Shown one piece after another: positions 1 through 8,276 of a stretch of DNA of 64,000 nucleotides. Below the pieces are notes generated by a model. That model ran no database searches, had not been told where the DNA came from, and was given only the letters and a program-made list of their open reading frames with translations. Within the stretch, counting starts at the first letter, position 1; each line of letters opens with the position of its first letter. This stretch comes from Bryobacterales bacterium (lineage in GTDB: Bacteria > Acidobacteriota > Terriglobia > Bryobacterales > Bryobacteraceae): the NCBI GenBank assembly GCA_020847045.1, contig JADLCT010000075.1, positions 1 through 64,000 on the forward strand, given 5' to 3'. Made by a program: the position numbers and the translations under genes.

Positions 1-161
1 CGTTTCATCGAAACGGGGACCAGCCCGAGGCCAGCCTCCCTCAAGATTGGCAGATCGGAAATTAGTAAAGGTTGGGGTCCAGAGCAGTCCCTCGCTCAGC
101 GTATCACAGGGTGTCAACAGCAACAATGAGATAGCCAGAAAAATGAAAGCGGAGGGCGAAC

Positions 162-180
162 CCGGGCAGGAGGCGCCCGG
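162..180. other. hairpin upstream of first gene
   Basis: CCGGGC (162-167) and GCCCGG (175-180) form a perfect 6-bp stem around a 7-nt loop containing AGGAGG. There is no T-run, so it is not a convincing intrinsic terminator. It lies 30 nt before the start of the beta-propeller gene. The rest of 1-209 holds no gene I can support; a short dyad CGTTTC-ATC-GAAACG sits at 1-15. Confidence 0.35.
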
Positions 181-209
181 CGGCGGACCGCTACAATAGG
201 AGTTATTCC

Positions 210-1316
210 ATGAACCGGCGGCGATTTCTGTATTCGGGACTGGCTGTGGCGGGCTGCGCCCGGCGGCGGGCGGAGGCCCCGGCGGGTACTGCTTATGTGG
301 CCAACCGCGCGGGCAAGGCGGTGGCTGCCGTGGACCTGGGGGCCCTGGCCGTGGTGAGACACATTGCGCTGCCGGCCGAACCCGAAGCGCTGGCGAGCCA
401 CAGAAGCCGGCCGTCGGTGGTGATCTCGCTGCCCGGAGCGGCGAGCCTGGTGGAACTGAACACGGAGACGCTGGAGCTGGGACAGCGTGTGAAACTGCCC
501 TCGGCGGTGTCGAAGCTGCGCTATGCGCCGGATGGCGCGTCGCTCTGGGTGCTGACGCCGGAGACCAGGCAGTTGCTCCGTCTGGCGGCGGACAGCCTGA
601 AGGTGGAGGCGCGCATCGCTTTGCCCGAGACGCCGGTGGATTTCGACCTCTCGATCGAAGAGGACTGGGCGGCGGTGAGCCTGGGCGCCAGCGGCAAGGT
701 GGCGCTGATCCGCCGCTCGGCGGGCAAGCTGGACCGCGTGGCCACGCTGGACGGCGACGTGGGGCAGGTCCGGTTCCGGAAAGATGCCCGCTGGCTGATG
801 GCGGCCGACCGGGCCGGGCGGGCCATGGTGTTCTATCACATGGGGACGCACGGCGTAGGCGTTCGCGTGCCGCTGCATCTGCGGCCCGATCATCTGTGTT
901 TCAAGCCGGATGGCGGTCAGTTGTTCATCACGGGCGAGGGGTTGGACGCCGTGGTGACGCTGTATCCGTATCAGACCGAGGTGGGCTCGACGATGCTGGC
1001 CGGGCGGACTCCCAGCGTGATGGCGGCGAGCGTGTTTCCCAGCTACCTGTTTGTGGCGAACACAACGGCCGGCGCGGTGACGATTCTGAACGTGGCCACC
1101 CAGAAGGTGATGGGTGTGGTGCAGGTGGGACGCCAGCCGGGGTTCCTCTCGATTACGCCGAACCAGGAGTATGCTCTGGTGCTGAACCGCGAGTCCGGCG
1201 ACATGAGCGTTCTACACATTCCGACACTTTCGGCGCGCCGGACCAAGGCGGCGGGACTGTTCACACAGGTTCCCGTGGGATCGGAACCGGTGGCCGCCGT
1301 GGTGCGTGAACTGTAG
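210..1316 (+). CDS. exported YVTN-type beta-propeller lipoprotein
   Basis: A 368-residue protein with an N-terminal export signal: RRRF at residues 3-6 resembles a twin-arginine motif, and LAVAGC at 11-16 is a lipobox with Cys16. The rest has the repeated short strands and surface-binding-protein feel of YVTN/lactonase-type beta-propellers (for example AYVANRAGKAVAAVDL near the start and LFVANTTAGAVTILN later). An AGGAG ribosome site at 198-202 lies 7 nt before the ATG. No catalytic residues are identifiable, so a role as a periplasmic binding or structural propeller is an inference. It stands alone, convergent with the next gene. Confidence 0.75.
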   Translation: MNRRRFLYSGLAVAGCARRRAEAPAGTAYVANRAGKAVAAVDLGALAVVRHIALPAEPEALASHRSRPSVVISLPGAASLVELNTETLELGQRVKLPSAVSKLRYAPDGASLWVLTPETRQLLRLAADSLKVEARIALPETPVDFDLSIEEDWAAVSLGASGKVALIRRSAGKLDRVATLDGDVGQVRFRKDARWLMAADRAGRAMVFYHMGTHGVGVRVPLHLRPDHLCFKPDGGQLFITGEGLDAVVTLYPYQTEVGSTMLAGRTPSVMAASVFPSYLFVANTTAGAVTILNVATQKVMGVVQVGRQPGFLSITPNQEYALVLNRESGDMSVLHIPTLSARRTKAAGLFTQVPVGSEPVAAVVREL

Positions 1317-1352
1317 CGGCGTGCGCCCGGTCCGCGCACGGCGGCCTGCGGG

Positions 1353-1814
1353 CTACAGGGCGCTCGAATGGTCGTGGATGATGCGCCAACCGGCGGCGGA
1401 TTTTCGGACCACCAACGTGAAGAGGCCGTTCGCCGGGCCTCCGCTGCCCGCCGCGCGCTCCAACTGGAAACGTCCGGTGACGATGGCCGCGCCGGGCGGG
1501 AGCATGCGGACCCTGAGGTCGTGGAACGCCAGCTTGCCCATGTGTCCGGCATCCGGATAGGCCGTCTTGTACCGTTCTCGCACGGCCGCCGTGCCGCGGA
1601 CGACGCTGCGTGAGACGAAGGTGGTTTCCGGCGAGTCTTCGTAGCAGCGCAGGAAGGCGGGAATATCGGCCCGGTTCCAGTCCTCCACGGACTGGCGCAG
1701 CATGGCGAGGATGGCGTCCGGGGGCGCGGGCCCCGGTTCGGGCGGCGCGGCGGACGGCGTTGCGGGAGAAGGCAGGGCGGCGGGCAGCAGGAAGCCAAAA
1801 GCACGGCGCGTCAT
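1353..1814 (-). CDS. secreted NTF2-like (SnoaL/DUF4440-type) protein
   Basis: A 153-residue protein with an N-terminal TRRAFGFLLPAAL export-like segment followed by a Pro/Ala-rich linker. The body (LRQSVEDWNRADIPAFLRCY to RIIHDHSSAL) has the alpha+beta cone-fold pattern of DUF4440/SnoaL proteins: amphipathic helix, central RYKTAYPDAG, and a C-terminal GWRIIHDHSS strand typical of this superfamily. Family members bind small ligands or catalyse simple isomerisation or hydrolysis. No substrate can be deduced here. It follows the metallohydrolase on the same strand with a 21-nt gap, so co-transcription is likely. Confidence 0.75.
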   Translation of the reverse strand: MTRRAFGFLLPAALPSPATPSAAPPEPGPAPPDAILAMLRQSVEDWNRADIPAFLRCYEDSPETTFVSRSVVRGTAAVRERYKTAYPDAGHMGKLAFHDLRVRMLPPGAAIVTGRFQLERAAGSGGPANGLFTLVVRKSAAGWRIIHDHSSAL

Positions 1815-1835
1815 GCCCGCGATTGTCGCACGGAG

Positions 1836-3101
1836 CTACCGCGGCGGTGGAACGACAAAGTCGATGCCGGGCCGGACGCCATAGTCGCCGGGGAGCTTGT
1901 CGTAGGGTTGGGCGCCGCGGCCGTTGTAGTTCCACACAATGCGGCCAGCGCGCAGCGTCATGTCGCACAGCAGGCGGCGCTGGCCGTGGATGCCCGCTCC
2001 GGAGGCGTCGGCGAAGCCAAAATCTCCTTGCTGCAACTGCCAGACGGCGAGATCGGCTTCGGCGCCCACACTGAGATGGCCCAGAGCGGGCCGTGAGATC
2101 ATCTGGGCCGGAGTCCACGTGGAGGCGCGCACGGCTTCCTGCAACGGCAGTCCCATGGCCATCAGCTTCGACATCGTGGTGGGCATGTCCTGCATCTGGG
2201 CATTCATGCTGCCGGTGTGGAGATCGGTGGAGATGGAGTCGGGATAAAAGCCCTGTTTGATCGCGGGCACGGCATTGCGCATGACAAAGCTGCCGCCGCC
2301 GTGGCCGACGTCGAAACGAACGCCACGCGCGCGAGCGCGCTTCAGGTAGTCGTAGAGTTTGCCGTTGGCGTCGATCCAGGGCACCGGGCCACGAAACATG
2401 TGGGTGGCGATGTCACCAGGGCGGAGCCGCTCGGTGACCAGTTGCCAGAAGGGCCGTTCGCGCAGGAAGTAGCCGAAGTCGACCATCACGGGAATACCCG
2501 CCTCCTTGCCCGCGGCGATGGCCGAATCGACGGACTTCCAGCCGGGCAGTTGATAGTGGGCGCTCTTGATGCCGACGACGGCGTCCTTGTGTTTGATGGC
2601 CAGGCGGGCAAGCTCGGTGGGATTGAAGTCGCCCTGCTCGGTGATGTCGCTGATCATGCCGTAGCCGGCCACGTTGATGAAGGCGAGCACGCGCGTGCGG
2701 GCGCGGTCGATGACGGTTTGGCGGAAGATTTCAAAGTTGCGCCAGCCCGACGAGCCGGCGTCGCACAGCGTGGTGACGCCGGTGCGGAAGGAGAGCGCGT
2801 CGGCCTGCACGGAGTTGTCGCCGGCCCAGGCGCCGGGAATGCCGGTGGTATTAAAGACGTGGGCGTGCAGGTCGATGAGGCCGGGCGTCACGTAGAGGCC
2901 GCTCAGGTTGAGGGTGCGCTGAGCCTGCGCTGCGGGAATGCTGGCGGCCACGGCGGCCACCTTGCCGCCGGAGATGGCGATGTCACGGACGCCGTCGATA
3001 TTGTTTTTGGGATCGACGAGATGGCCGCCTTTCAGAAGCAGGGAGTACGGCTGGGCGGCCAGCGTGAGCGACGCGGCCAGTCCGCAGAGAAAAAGACGCA
3101 T
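1836..3101 (-). CDS. exported amidohydrolase-superfamily metallohydrolase
   Basis: I take the ATG at 3101 rather than an upstream in-frame start because it gives a clean signal peptide (MRLFLCGLAASLTLAAQ). The 421-residue product has the dihydroorotase-like layout: a small beta-sandwich start (LLLKGGHLVDPKNNIDGVRDIAI), the HxH metal motif in GLIDLHAHVF, a TIM-barrel core with VGIKSAH (candidate carboxylated Lys), downstream His and Asp residues (FDVGHGGG, STDLHTG), and a C-terminal sandwich (VGAEADLAVWQL). It matches the amidohydrolase/deacetylase-family metallohydrolases that hydrolyse cyclic or N-acyl amides. The substrate is unknown. Its upstream side faces the restriction-modification island. 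Confidence 0.85.
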   Translation of the reverse strand: MRLFLCGLAASLTLAAQPYSLLLKGGHLVDPKNNIDGVRDIAISGGKVAAVAASIPAAQAQRTLNLSGLYVTPGLIDLHAHVFNTTGIPGAWAGDNSVQADALSFRTGVTTLCDAGSSGWRNFEIFRQTVIDRARTRVLAFINVAGYGMISDITEQGDFNPTELARLAIKHKDAVVGIKSAHYQLPGWKSVDSAIAAGKEAGIPVMVDFGYFLRERPFWQLVTERLRPGDIATHMFRGPVPWIDANGKLYDYLKRARARGVRFDVGHGGGSFVMRNAVPAIKQGFYPDSISTDLHTGSMNAQMQDMPTTMSKLMAMGLPLQEAVRASTWTPAQMISRPALGHLSVGAEADLAVWQLQQGDFGFADASGAGIHGQRRLLCDMTLRAGRIVWNYNGRGAQPYDKLPGDYGVRPGIDFVVPPPR

Positions 3102-3304
3102 GGGGGCATTGTATCCGCTGGCGGGCGGGGCGGGGAGCGGGCCGTGTACTGGTGAAAGCACCCGTGCTACAGCCATGTGCCGGTTCCTCAAGCCCGCACA
3201 AGGATTTGAGCAGTTACCCAGTCGAGCACCATTAAGAGTCTGCCGCCATTCACCGATATGGTGTAACGTGGTGCAGATAGGGTTATTCGATCATCTTGGC
3301 AGCC

Positions 3305-3526
3305 ATGAAACGGGCGAAGCAGGAGGAGGACAGGCAAGTGCAGTCAGCAGAGACAGCGGCATCGGTGCGCGCCTCGGTGAGCTTTCCCTCGGAGCTCTAC
3401 CGGACGTTGGAGGAGATTGCGAAACAGAAGAAGGTTTCGTTGGCATGGGTCGTGCGCGACGCAGCCGAGCGGTACGTCACGGAAAAATGGCCGCTGTTCA
3501 ACCAGTCACCACAAGAGGAAAAATGA
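3305..3526 (+). CDS. small ribbon-helix-helix protein of the RM island
   Basis: A 73-residue protein (ATG at 3305; an in-frame TTG at 3296 is possible). Residues about 20-60 (ASVRASVSFPSELYRTLEEI then KKVSLAWVVRDAAERYV) match a CopG/Arc ribbon-helix-helix DNA-binding fold: one beta strand followed by two helices. Its stop codon overlaps the methyltransferase ATG (ATGA at 3523-3526), so the two are translationally coupled. The position suggests a regulator of the restriction-modification genes, doing the job of a controller protein, but an antitoxin-like or accessory role cannot be excluded. Base composition is lower in GC than the surrounding genes. Confidence 0.7.
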   Translation: MKRAKQEEDRQVQSAETAASVRASVSFPSELYRTLEEIAKQKKVSLAWVVRDAAERYVTEKWPLFNQSPQEEK

Positions 3527-4800
3527 AAAAAGCTGGCGCTCAGTTGAGGCTGATACCCTCACCCAAAAGCAAGGCCAAGGGCAAAGCGCCCGTTGCTCCT
3601 TTTGCCACGCTCGACCTCTTTTGTGGTGCCGGTGGAATTACGGAAGGATTCCGGCAGGCAGGCTATACATGCCTGTATGGCAATGATTGCATGGAAGAAG
3701 CGATTAAGACTTTTTCCTACAACCATCCAGAGGCATGGGCAGAAGCGCGTGACATCGAAGAGGTTGACCCCGCCGATGTCCGAGAGCGCCTTGGGCTCTC
3801 AAAAGGCTCTCTTGATGTGTTGGTAGGTGGGCCGCCCTGTCAGGGGTTCTCGATCAACGCGCCAGAGCGTTTCCTCAAGGACCCCCGTAACAAGCTGTTC
3901 AAGGACTATGTGCGGTTTGTTGAGGAGTTTGAACCGAAGACGTTTCTGTTCGAGAATGTTCCGGGCTTGCTCTCCCTAGGAGACGGAAAAGTATTCCGCC
4001 TCATCATGAGTGAGTTTGAACGCCTCGGCTACCACGTCACACACAAGATTCTTTTCGCCGCGCACTATGGTGTCCCGCAGGAACGATGGAGGCTGATACT
4101 GATTGGGTCCCGGCTCTCGCCGATCTCAGTTCCGGCCCCGACTCACTACGCAACTGGCCGTGCGAATTTCCGTGGCGGCAGCACATTGACGTTCCAGCTT
4201 GGAGATGCCGACAGAAAACGCCTGCTTCCGGCCGTGACTGTGGGGCAAGCCATCGGTGATTTGCCCCGTCTGGAGATGGGTGAGGGTGCTGAAGTGGTGG
4301 GCTATACCAATGACCCACATAGCGCCTATGCTGAAGCAATGAGGAACCCGGATGGTGTCACTTTCAACCATTTCGGAGCGAAGCTCTCGAAGCAGAATGT
4401 CGAGCGCATGAAGTATGTGAAGCCCGGTGGCTCGTGGCGCGACATCCCGCATAAGCTGCTGCCCCAAGGTATGCAGCGTGCGAGGAAATCCGACCATACA
4501 AAACGCTACGGCCGGCTGCGCAATGATGGCCTAGCGGGCACCGTGATGACGAAATGCGATCCGCATTGGGGCACGGTGTTTCTCCCGGATCAAGAGAGGT
4601 CTTTGTCGGTGCGCGAAGCGGCCAGGTTCCAATCGTTCCCTGATACATACAAGTTCCTTGGCCCCCGCGTGTCGCAATATGAGCAAGTAGGGAACGCTGT
4701 ACCGGTGCTGATGGCGAAAGCCATCGCTCTAGAGATACGCGCACATCTTGAATCGCATGGAGTGGTGCCGCAGGCACAACCAGAAGCGGCCCATGGCTAG
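3523..4800 (+). CDS. DNA (cytosine-5) methyltransferase of a type II RM system
   Basis: A 425-residue m5C methyltransferase with all main motifs in order: motif I (TLDLFCGAGGITEGF, residues about 29-43, SAM binding), motif IV with the catalytic Cys (GGPPCQGFS, about 100-108), motif VI (FENVPG, about 142-147), motif VIII (QERWR, about 186-190), a target-recognition stretch, and motif X (QVGNAVPV, about 388-395). It should protect the island's target sites from the endonuclease that follows. It overlaps the preceding RHH gene by 4 nt and the endonuclease by 8 nt. A hand count of 3661-3720 gives 25 G+C of 60, far below flanking genes, supporting recent transfer. Confidence 0.95.
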   Translation: MKKAGAQLRLIPSPKSKAKGKAPVAPFATLDLFCGAGGITEGFRQAGYTCLYGNDCMEEAIKTFSYNHPEAWAEARDIEEVDPADVRERLGLSKGSLDVLVGGPPCQGFSINAPERFLKDPRNKLFKDYVRFVEEFEPKTFLFENVPGLLSLGDGKVFRLIMSEFERLGYHVTHKILFAAHYGVPQERWRLILIGSRLSPISVPAPTHYATGRANFRGGSTLTFQLGDADRKRLLPAVTVGQAIGDLPRLEMGEGAEVVGYTNDPHSAYAEAMRNPDGVTFNHFGAKLSKQNVERMKYVKPGGSWRDIPHKLLPQGMQRARKSDHTKRYGRLRNDGLAGTVMTKCDPHWGTVFLPDQERSLSVREAARFQSFPDTYKFLGPRVSQYEQVGNAVPVLMAKAIALEIRAHLESHGVVPQAQPEAAHG

Positions 4801-5695
4801 CCGCATCATCGAATTTTTCGGCTACAGCCCGGAGGACCGCTCCGAGGCCGCAGTCGCAGCGCGCACAAAATTGGAATGCCCTTTCCTTGAGCGGCAATGC
4901 GTCAAGACACTTAGTGATGGCCTGATCAGCGGGGCTTGCACTCTCAAGCCCACCAAAGCCGGGCAGGTCATCTGCTGCCCCATCCGCCTCTACTCCGGCA
5001 ACTATGAAATCTTGCGCGACGTGGCACGGGTGTCTTTCGGCCCCAAGATTCCGCTTGTCTCTGGGAATGCAATCACGGAGCAGACGGGCGAATGCGTTGC
5101 CGTCTTCGGCAAGGGCTGGGGCAAAGAATTGCGGCTGCCGTCGCGCACAAAAACGGGCGGAAAGAGCGGTGCGTATTTTGTCGATTGGGTGCTGGCGCAT
5201 GTAAGCGCCACGGGGGAACTAATCAGCTTCGTTGCGGTCGAGGTGCAGTCGATTGACACGACCGGCAATTACCGCGAAGAGCGCGATACCTATCTCAGGG
5301 AGGAGGCGTTCTCCGGCAAGAGTACGGCGGGCTTCAACTGGGAGAACGTCAACAAGCGCATCCTCCCGCAGATCATCTACAAGGGTCATGTGCTGCGGCA
5401 GGAGCCTCTTTGCCAGAAAGGGTTGTTCTTCGTCTGCCCGACACCGGTCTATGACAAGATCAGCGAAAGGCTGGGTGGCGGGCTTCGCCCCTATCCGTTG
5501 CAGCCGGGCTCGCTCACGATTATGTGGTATGACATCGGCGGGCCGGTGGATGCCGGAAGCATCAGATCGCTGGAGATGGTTGGTCAGTTCACCACGACCA
5601 TCGACCAGGTGGCGCTTGCCTTCACCGCGCCCAGCAACCTGCCGCCTGCGCAGGTTTACGAGAAGGCCATCCGGGCCTCGCTGGAGCGCAAATGA
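4793..5695 (+). CDS. NotI-family type II restriction endonuclease
   Basis: I choose the ATG at 4793 (300 residues), which overlaps the methyltransferase end by 8 nt. Against NotI as I remember it, the order of motifs is the same: IIEFFG near residue 5 (NotI has IAEFFG); four spaced cysteines at 29, 36, 49 and 61/62 with CPFL and CVK contexts, corresponding to NotI's Cys4-iron site; FVDWVLAHV with Asp131; VAVEVQSID with Glu150 and Gln152, equivalent to NotI's D...ExQ catalytic set of the PD-(D/E)XK fold; and NVNKRILPQIIYK near 196, like NotI's NVFKRTFYQMAYK. It is shorter than NotI (383 residues). The recognition site cannot be read from sequence, though a GC-rich palindrome is a fair guess. 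Confidence 0.85.
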   Translation: MASRIIEFFGYSPEDRSEAAVAARTKLECPFLERQCVKTLSDGLISGACTLKPTKAGQVICCPIRLYSGNYEILRDVARVSFGPKIPLVSGNAITEQTGECVAVFGKGWGKELRLPSRTKTGGKSGAYFVDWVLAHVSATGELISFVAVEVQSIDTTGNYREERDTYLREEAFSGKSTAGFNWENVNKRILPQIIYKGHVLRQEPLCQKGLFFVCPTPVYDKISERLGGGLRPYPLQPGSLTIMWYDIGGPVDAGSIRSLEMVGQFTTTIDQVALAFTAPSNLPPAQVYEKAIRASLERK

Positions 5696-5887
5696 ATGGA
5701 CCGCAGCGCCAACATGCGTGCCATCCGCAGCAAGGGCATGAAGCCGGAGCTCACTGTACGCAGTCTTGTCCACCGGCTCGGTTTTCGCTTCCGGCTGCAC
5801 CGCAAGGATCTTCCCGGCAAGCCGGACCTGGTGTTCGGGCCGCGCAAGCCGCTTGCGTTCCCGCGCGGGGCGGGCGAGAATCTCCCC
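5696..5887 (+). pseudogene. vsr: truncated very-short-patch-repair endonuclease (vsr) remnant
   Basis: The ATG at 5696 directly follows the endonuclease stop. The first ~55 residues (RSANMRAIRSKGMKPELTVR, then FRFRLHRKDLPGKPDLVF) are the N-terminal third of a Vsr nickase, including the Asp of KPDLVF (E. coli Asp51). After FGPRKPLAF the similarity stops: the metal-binding FVHGCFWHGH region and later zinc ligands are missing. The frame then runs without a stop into the next gene. Vsr normally repairs T:G mismatches arising from deamination of m5C made by the partner methyltransferase; this copy cannot be active. The break marks the right edge of the island, between about 5850 and 5888. Confidence 0.85.
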
Positions 5888-6256
5888 ATGCTGAAAACCC
5901 TGTTCACGACTTTGGTGATGGTGGCGCTTCCCACCCTGGCGGCCGATATCAGCGGCGAATGGAAGGGCACGGCGGAAGGGCCGAATGGAACCTTCGAACG
6001 TTCGTTCACGTTCAAGGTGGACGGCGGCAAGCTGACGGGTGAAACCGTGTCGCCTTATACGGGCAAGTCGGAAATCAAGGATGGGAAGGTGGATGGCGAC
6101 AACGTCAACTTCACCATCACCGCCAGCATCCAAGGCAACACGGTGCAGATCAAGTATGAAGGCAAGGCGGCCGGCGGCGATATCAAACTGACCTCGACGT
6201 TTTCCGGCAACAGCGACTTTCCACCGATCCAGTGGACGCTCAAGAAGGCCAACTGA
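5888..6256 (+). CDS. small secreted protein of unknown function
   Basis: The internal ATG at 5888 gives a 122-residue product beginning with a good signal peptide (MLKTLFTTLVMVALPTLAAD). The mature part (ISGEWKGTAEGPNGTFERSF, then TFKVDGGKLTGETVSPYTGK) is all-beta in character, with alternating hydrophobic and Lys/Asp residues, resembling small lipocalin-like exported proteins seen in acidobacteria. No function can be assigned. The vsr remnant is fused in frame upstream, and no strong ribosome site precedes 5888, so the island may have removed its native leader and expression may now depend on readthrough from the RM genes. Confidence 0.7.
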   Translation: MLKTLFTTLVMVALPTLAADISGEWKGTAEGPNGTFERSFTFKVDGGKLTGETVSPYTGKSEIKDGKVDGDNVNFTITASIQGNTVQIKYEGKAAGGDIKLTSTFSGNSDFPPIQWTLKKAN

Positions 6257-6310
6257 CGGCGTCCCGCGTGTTACAGTGGCGGCATCGCCATCACCTGAAG
6301 AGGGACAACC

Positions 6311-7456
6311 ATGCCAGCCACCCGCCCTGGGCGCGCCTTGCCGCGCGTCCTGCCATTTCTGGCCATCGCCATACTGGGAGCGCAGACCTCCCTGCCGCCT
6401 CCGCCCGCGCCCCAGCGCGTGCCTGCTCCGGCCCCGGACACCGGTGCGCCTTACGCGCCGCAGGCGATTGTGCCGGGCGGCGTCGTGGCGCCACTCTACC
6501 CGCCGGACTCGCCCTTTCTGAACGCCAGCCGCGTGCACGAGCCCGAGGTGTACAACATGAACCGGGCTGTGCCGGCCCGGATCAACAGCATTGTCAACAT
6601 TCACAACCCGTCCATCGAATTTCATCCCGTGGACCCGGTTCTGAATACGGGCGCAGTGATCATTCTGGCTGCGGGCGGCGGTCACAACACCCTGAACGTG
6701 GGGGCCGAGGCAGCCGACTTCGTCCCGTTTTTCTATAGCTACGGCATCAACACGGTGATTCTGCGGAACCGTCTGCGGCGCGACGGCTACGAGCCGCGTG
6801 TGGACGCGGTGAACGACGCGTTGCAGGCAATCCGCCTGGTGCGCGCCTATGCGAAAGAGTGGAACCTGGACCCGCGCAAGATTGGCATCATGGGCTTTTC
6901 GGCCGGAGCGGAGTTGGCGGCGCCGGCCGCCGTTCTGTTCGACGCCTTCGACAAGGAGCACGCCGGCGAGGGCGGCCCGCTGGCGGCCGTGACATCGCGG
7001 CCGGATTTCGCGGGCATCATCTACCCCGGGCCAACGCCCTTTGCGCGCGGGCGCACGGCGCCGGAGATTCCGCGTAACACGCCGCCGGCCTGGATCATGT
7101 GCGCCGGGGCGGGCGACCGGATTCACGCTCTCTGGGCCGTGGACTACTACATGGCGATGTTGAACGCGGGCGTGCCCAACGTGGAGATGATGCTCTACGG
7201 ACGCGGACGGCATCCCGGCCAGACGCTGCCCGATGGCAGCCGCATGACGGCCGGCATAACGGACCGGGGCGGCATTCCCATCGGCTCATGGCAGTTCCGC
7301 TTCCTCGACTGGTTCCGCGACCTCGGCTTTCTGGCCAAGCCGGGCGTGGAGACCAGGGCCGCGCAGGAGACGGCGCTCTACATGCGTGAGCCGCTGCCGC
7401 GGCCATTTGGCGCGCCACCCGTGGGCCAGCCCTCTCCGCCGGCGCCAAAACCGTAA
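6311..7456 (+). CDS. exported alpha/beta-hydrolase (acetyl-xylan-esterase-like)
   Basis: A 381-residue protein with a signal peptide (LPFLAIAILGAQT) and a Pro-rich linker. The hydrolase core has an oxyanion-hole motif AAGGGHN (about residue 120), the nucleophile elbow GFSAGAE (about 198-204), and a late His in YGRGRHPGQT (about 300), with a candidate acid at AGAGDRIHA. This is the arrangement of BD-FAE/acetyl-esterase-type serine hydrolases that deacetylate plant polysaccharides or related esters. The C-terminal tail is Pro-rich. It is convergent with adk. Specificity is not readable from sequence. Confidence 0.85.
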   Translation: MPATRPGRALPRVLPFLAIAILGAQTSLPPPPAPQRVPAPAPDTGAPYAPQAIVPGGVVAPLYPPDSPFLNASRVHEPEVYNMNRAVPARINSIVNIHNPSIEFHPVDPVLNTGAVIILAAGGGHNTLNVGAEAADFVPFFYSYGINTVILRNRLRRDGYEPRVDAVNDALQAIRLVRAYAKEWNLDPRKIGIMGFSAGAELAAPAAVLFDAFDKEHAGEGGPLAAVTSRPDFAGIIYPGPTPFARGRTAPEIPRNTPPAWIMCAGAGDRIHALWAVDYYMAMLNAGVPNVEMMLYGRGRHPGQTLPDGSRMTAGITDRGGIPIGSWQFRFLDWFRDLGFLAKPGVETRAAQETALYMREPLPRPFGAPPVGQPSPPAPKP

Positions 7457-7471
7457 CGCCCAATCGCCGGA

Positions 7472-8065
7472 CTAACGGGACTTGGCGGCCGCCGTCTGCA
7501 AGCCGAGGTTCGCCACGATGCTTTCGAACACACCCTCGATGCTCTGGTTGCCATCAATGGTGACAAGCATGCCCTTTTGTTCGAAGAGACGGAGCAGAGG
7601 CTGCGTCTTTTCGAGAAACTCCTGCAGGCGCACGCGCAAGGCCTGCGGGTTGTCGTCGAGGCGTTTGGTGAAGCCGCCGCCCTGCCCTTCGGCCACACGC
7701 TGCATGACACGCCCGAACACGACATCCTCCGGGATGTCGAGATAGATCGCCTTGTCGAGGTTCCAGTTCTCAAACAGGTACTCGGCCTGCGAGCGCGTGC
7801 GGGGAAAACCGTCGAGCACAAAACCGAAATTCCAGTCGTGCTGTTCCAGACGCTGGCGGACCACCTCCTCGACAATCTCGTCGGGAACCAGGCGGCCCTC
7901 ATTCATGATGCGTGTGACGCGCGCGGCGAGCTTGGTGTGGTTCACCATGTTCCAGCGGAAGATGTCGCCAATGGAGATATGGACGAAGTCGAACGAATCG
8001 CTCAGCAGCCGGGCCTGCGTTCCTTTGCCCGAGCCTTGCGGTCCAATAATGATGTATTTATCCAT
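7472..8065 (-). CDS. adk: adenylate kinase family nucleoside monophosphate kinase
   Basis: A 197-residue kinase: P-loop GPQGSGKGTQ (residues 8-17), NMP-binding segment DIFRWNM, VLDGFPRT (about 83-90), a short LID in place of the zinc-type insertion, and KRLDD (about 137) supplying phosphate-contacting residues. It transfers phosphate between ATP and AMP (2 ADP) in the cytoplasm. The usual bacterial neighbours (secY, map) are absent; it is transcribed alone, divergently from the DUF2760/Hsp70 pair. It could be a second paralogue rather than the housekeeping copy. Confidence 0.9.
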   Translation of the reverse strand: MDKYIIIGPQGSGKGTQARLLSDSFDFVHISIGDIFRWNMVNHTKLAARVTRIMNEGRLVPDEIVEEVVRQRLEQHDWNFGFVLDGFPRTRSQAEYLFENWNLDKAIYLDIPEDVVFGRVMQRVAEGQGGGFTKRLDDNPQALRVRLQEFLEKTQPLLRLFEQKGMLVTIDGNQSIEGVFESIVANLGLQTAAAKSR

Positions 8066-8276
8066 GAAAGCCTTTAGCGTACCAGCATGTGAAGTGCCAA
8101 ATTTACGTCTGGGCGAGGGGCGTTGGAACGGGAAACACGGGCTGTGCGCGACATGGCGTGCGAGACACTATACCGGATTCGGAACACAGGTGCCTGGTGG
8201 AGGCGCGTAGTATCCTGAAGACGTGCCGGGCCTCGCGGTAGTGGCGTGGTGCGAACACTCCTGGAGTTCATTCATT

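Noticed and set aside
2217-3155. 312-residue plus-strand frame opposite the metallohydrolase
   Set aside because: Gly/Val/Asp-rich mirror of a well-supported minus-strand enzyme with HxH motif and signal peptide.
5219-7213. 664-residue open frame on the minus strand
   Set aside because: It crosses three unrelated plus-strand genes in antisense and is His/Arg/Gly-rich without domains: a high-GC shadow frame.
8084-8099. Sigma-54-like TGGCACTTCACATGCT on the minus strand upstream of adk
   Set aside because: Spacing is correct, but the predicted start would cut through the AAAGG ribosome site of adk, and adk is not expected to need sigma-54.
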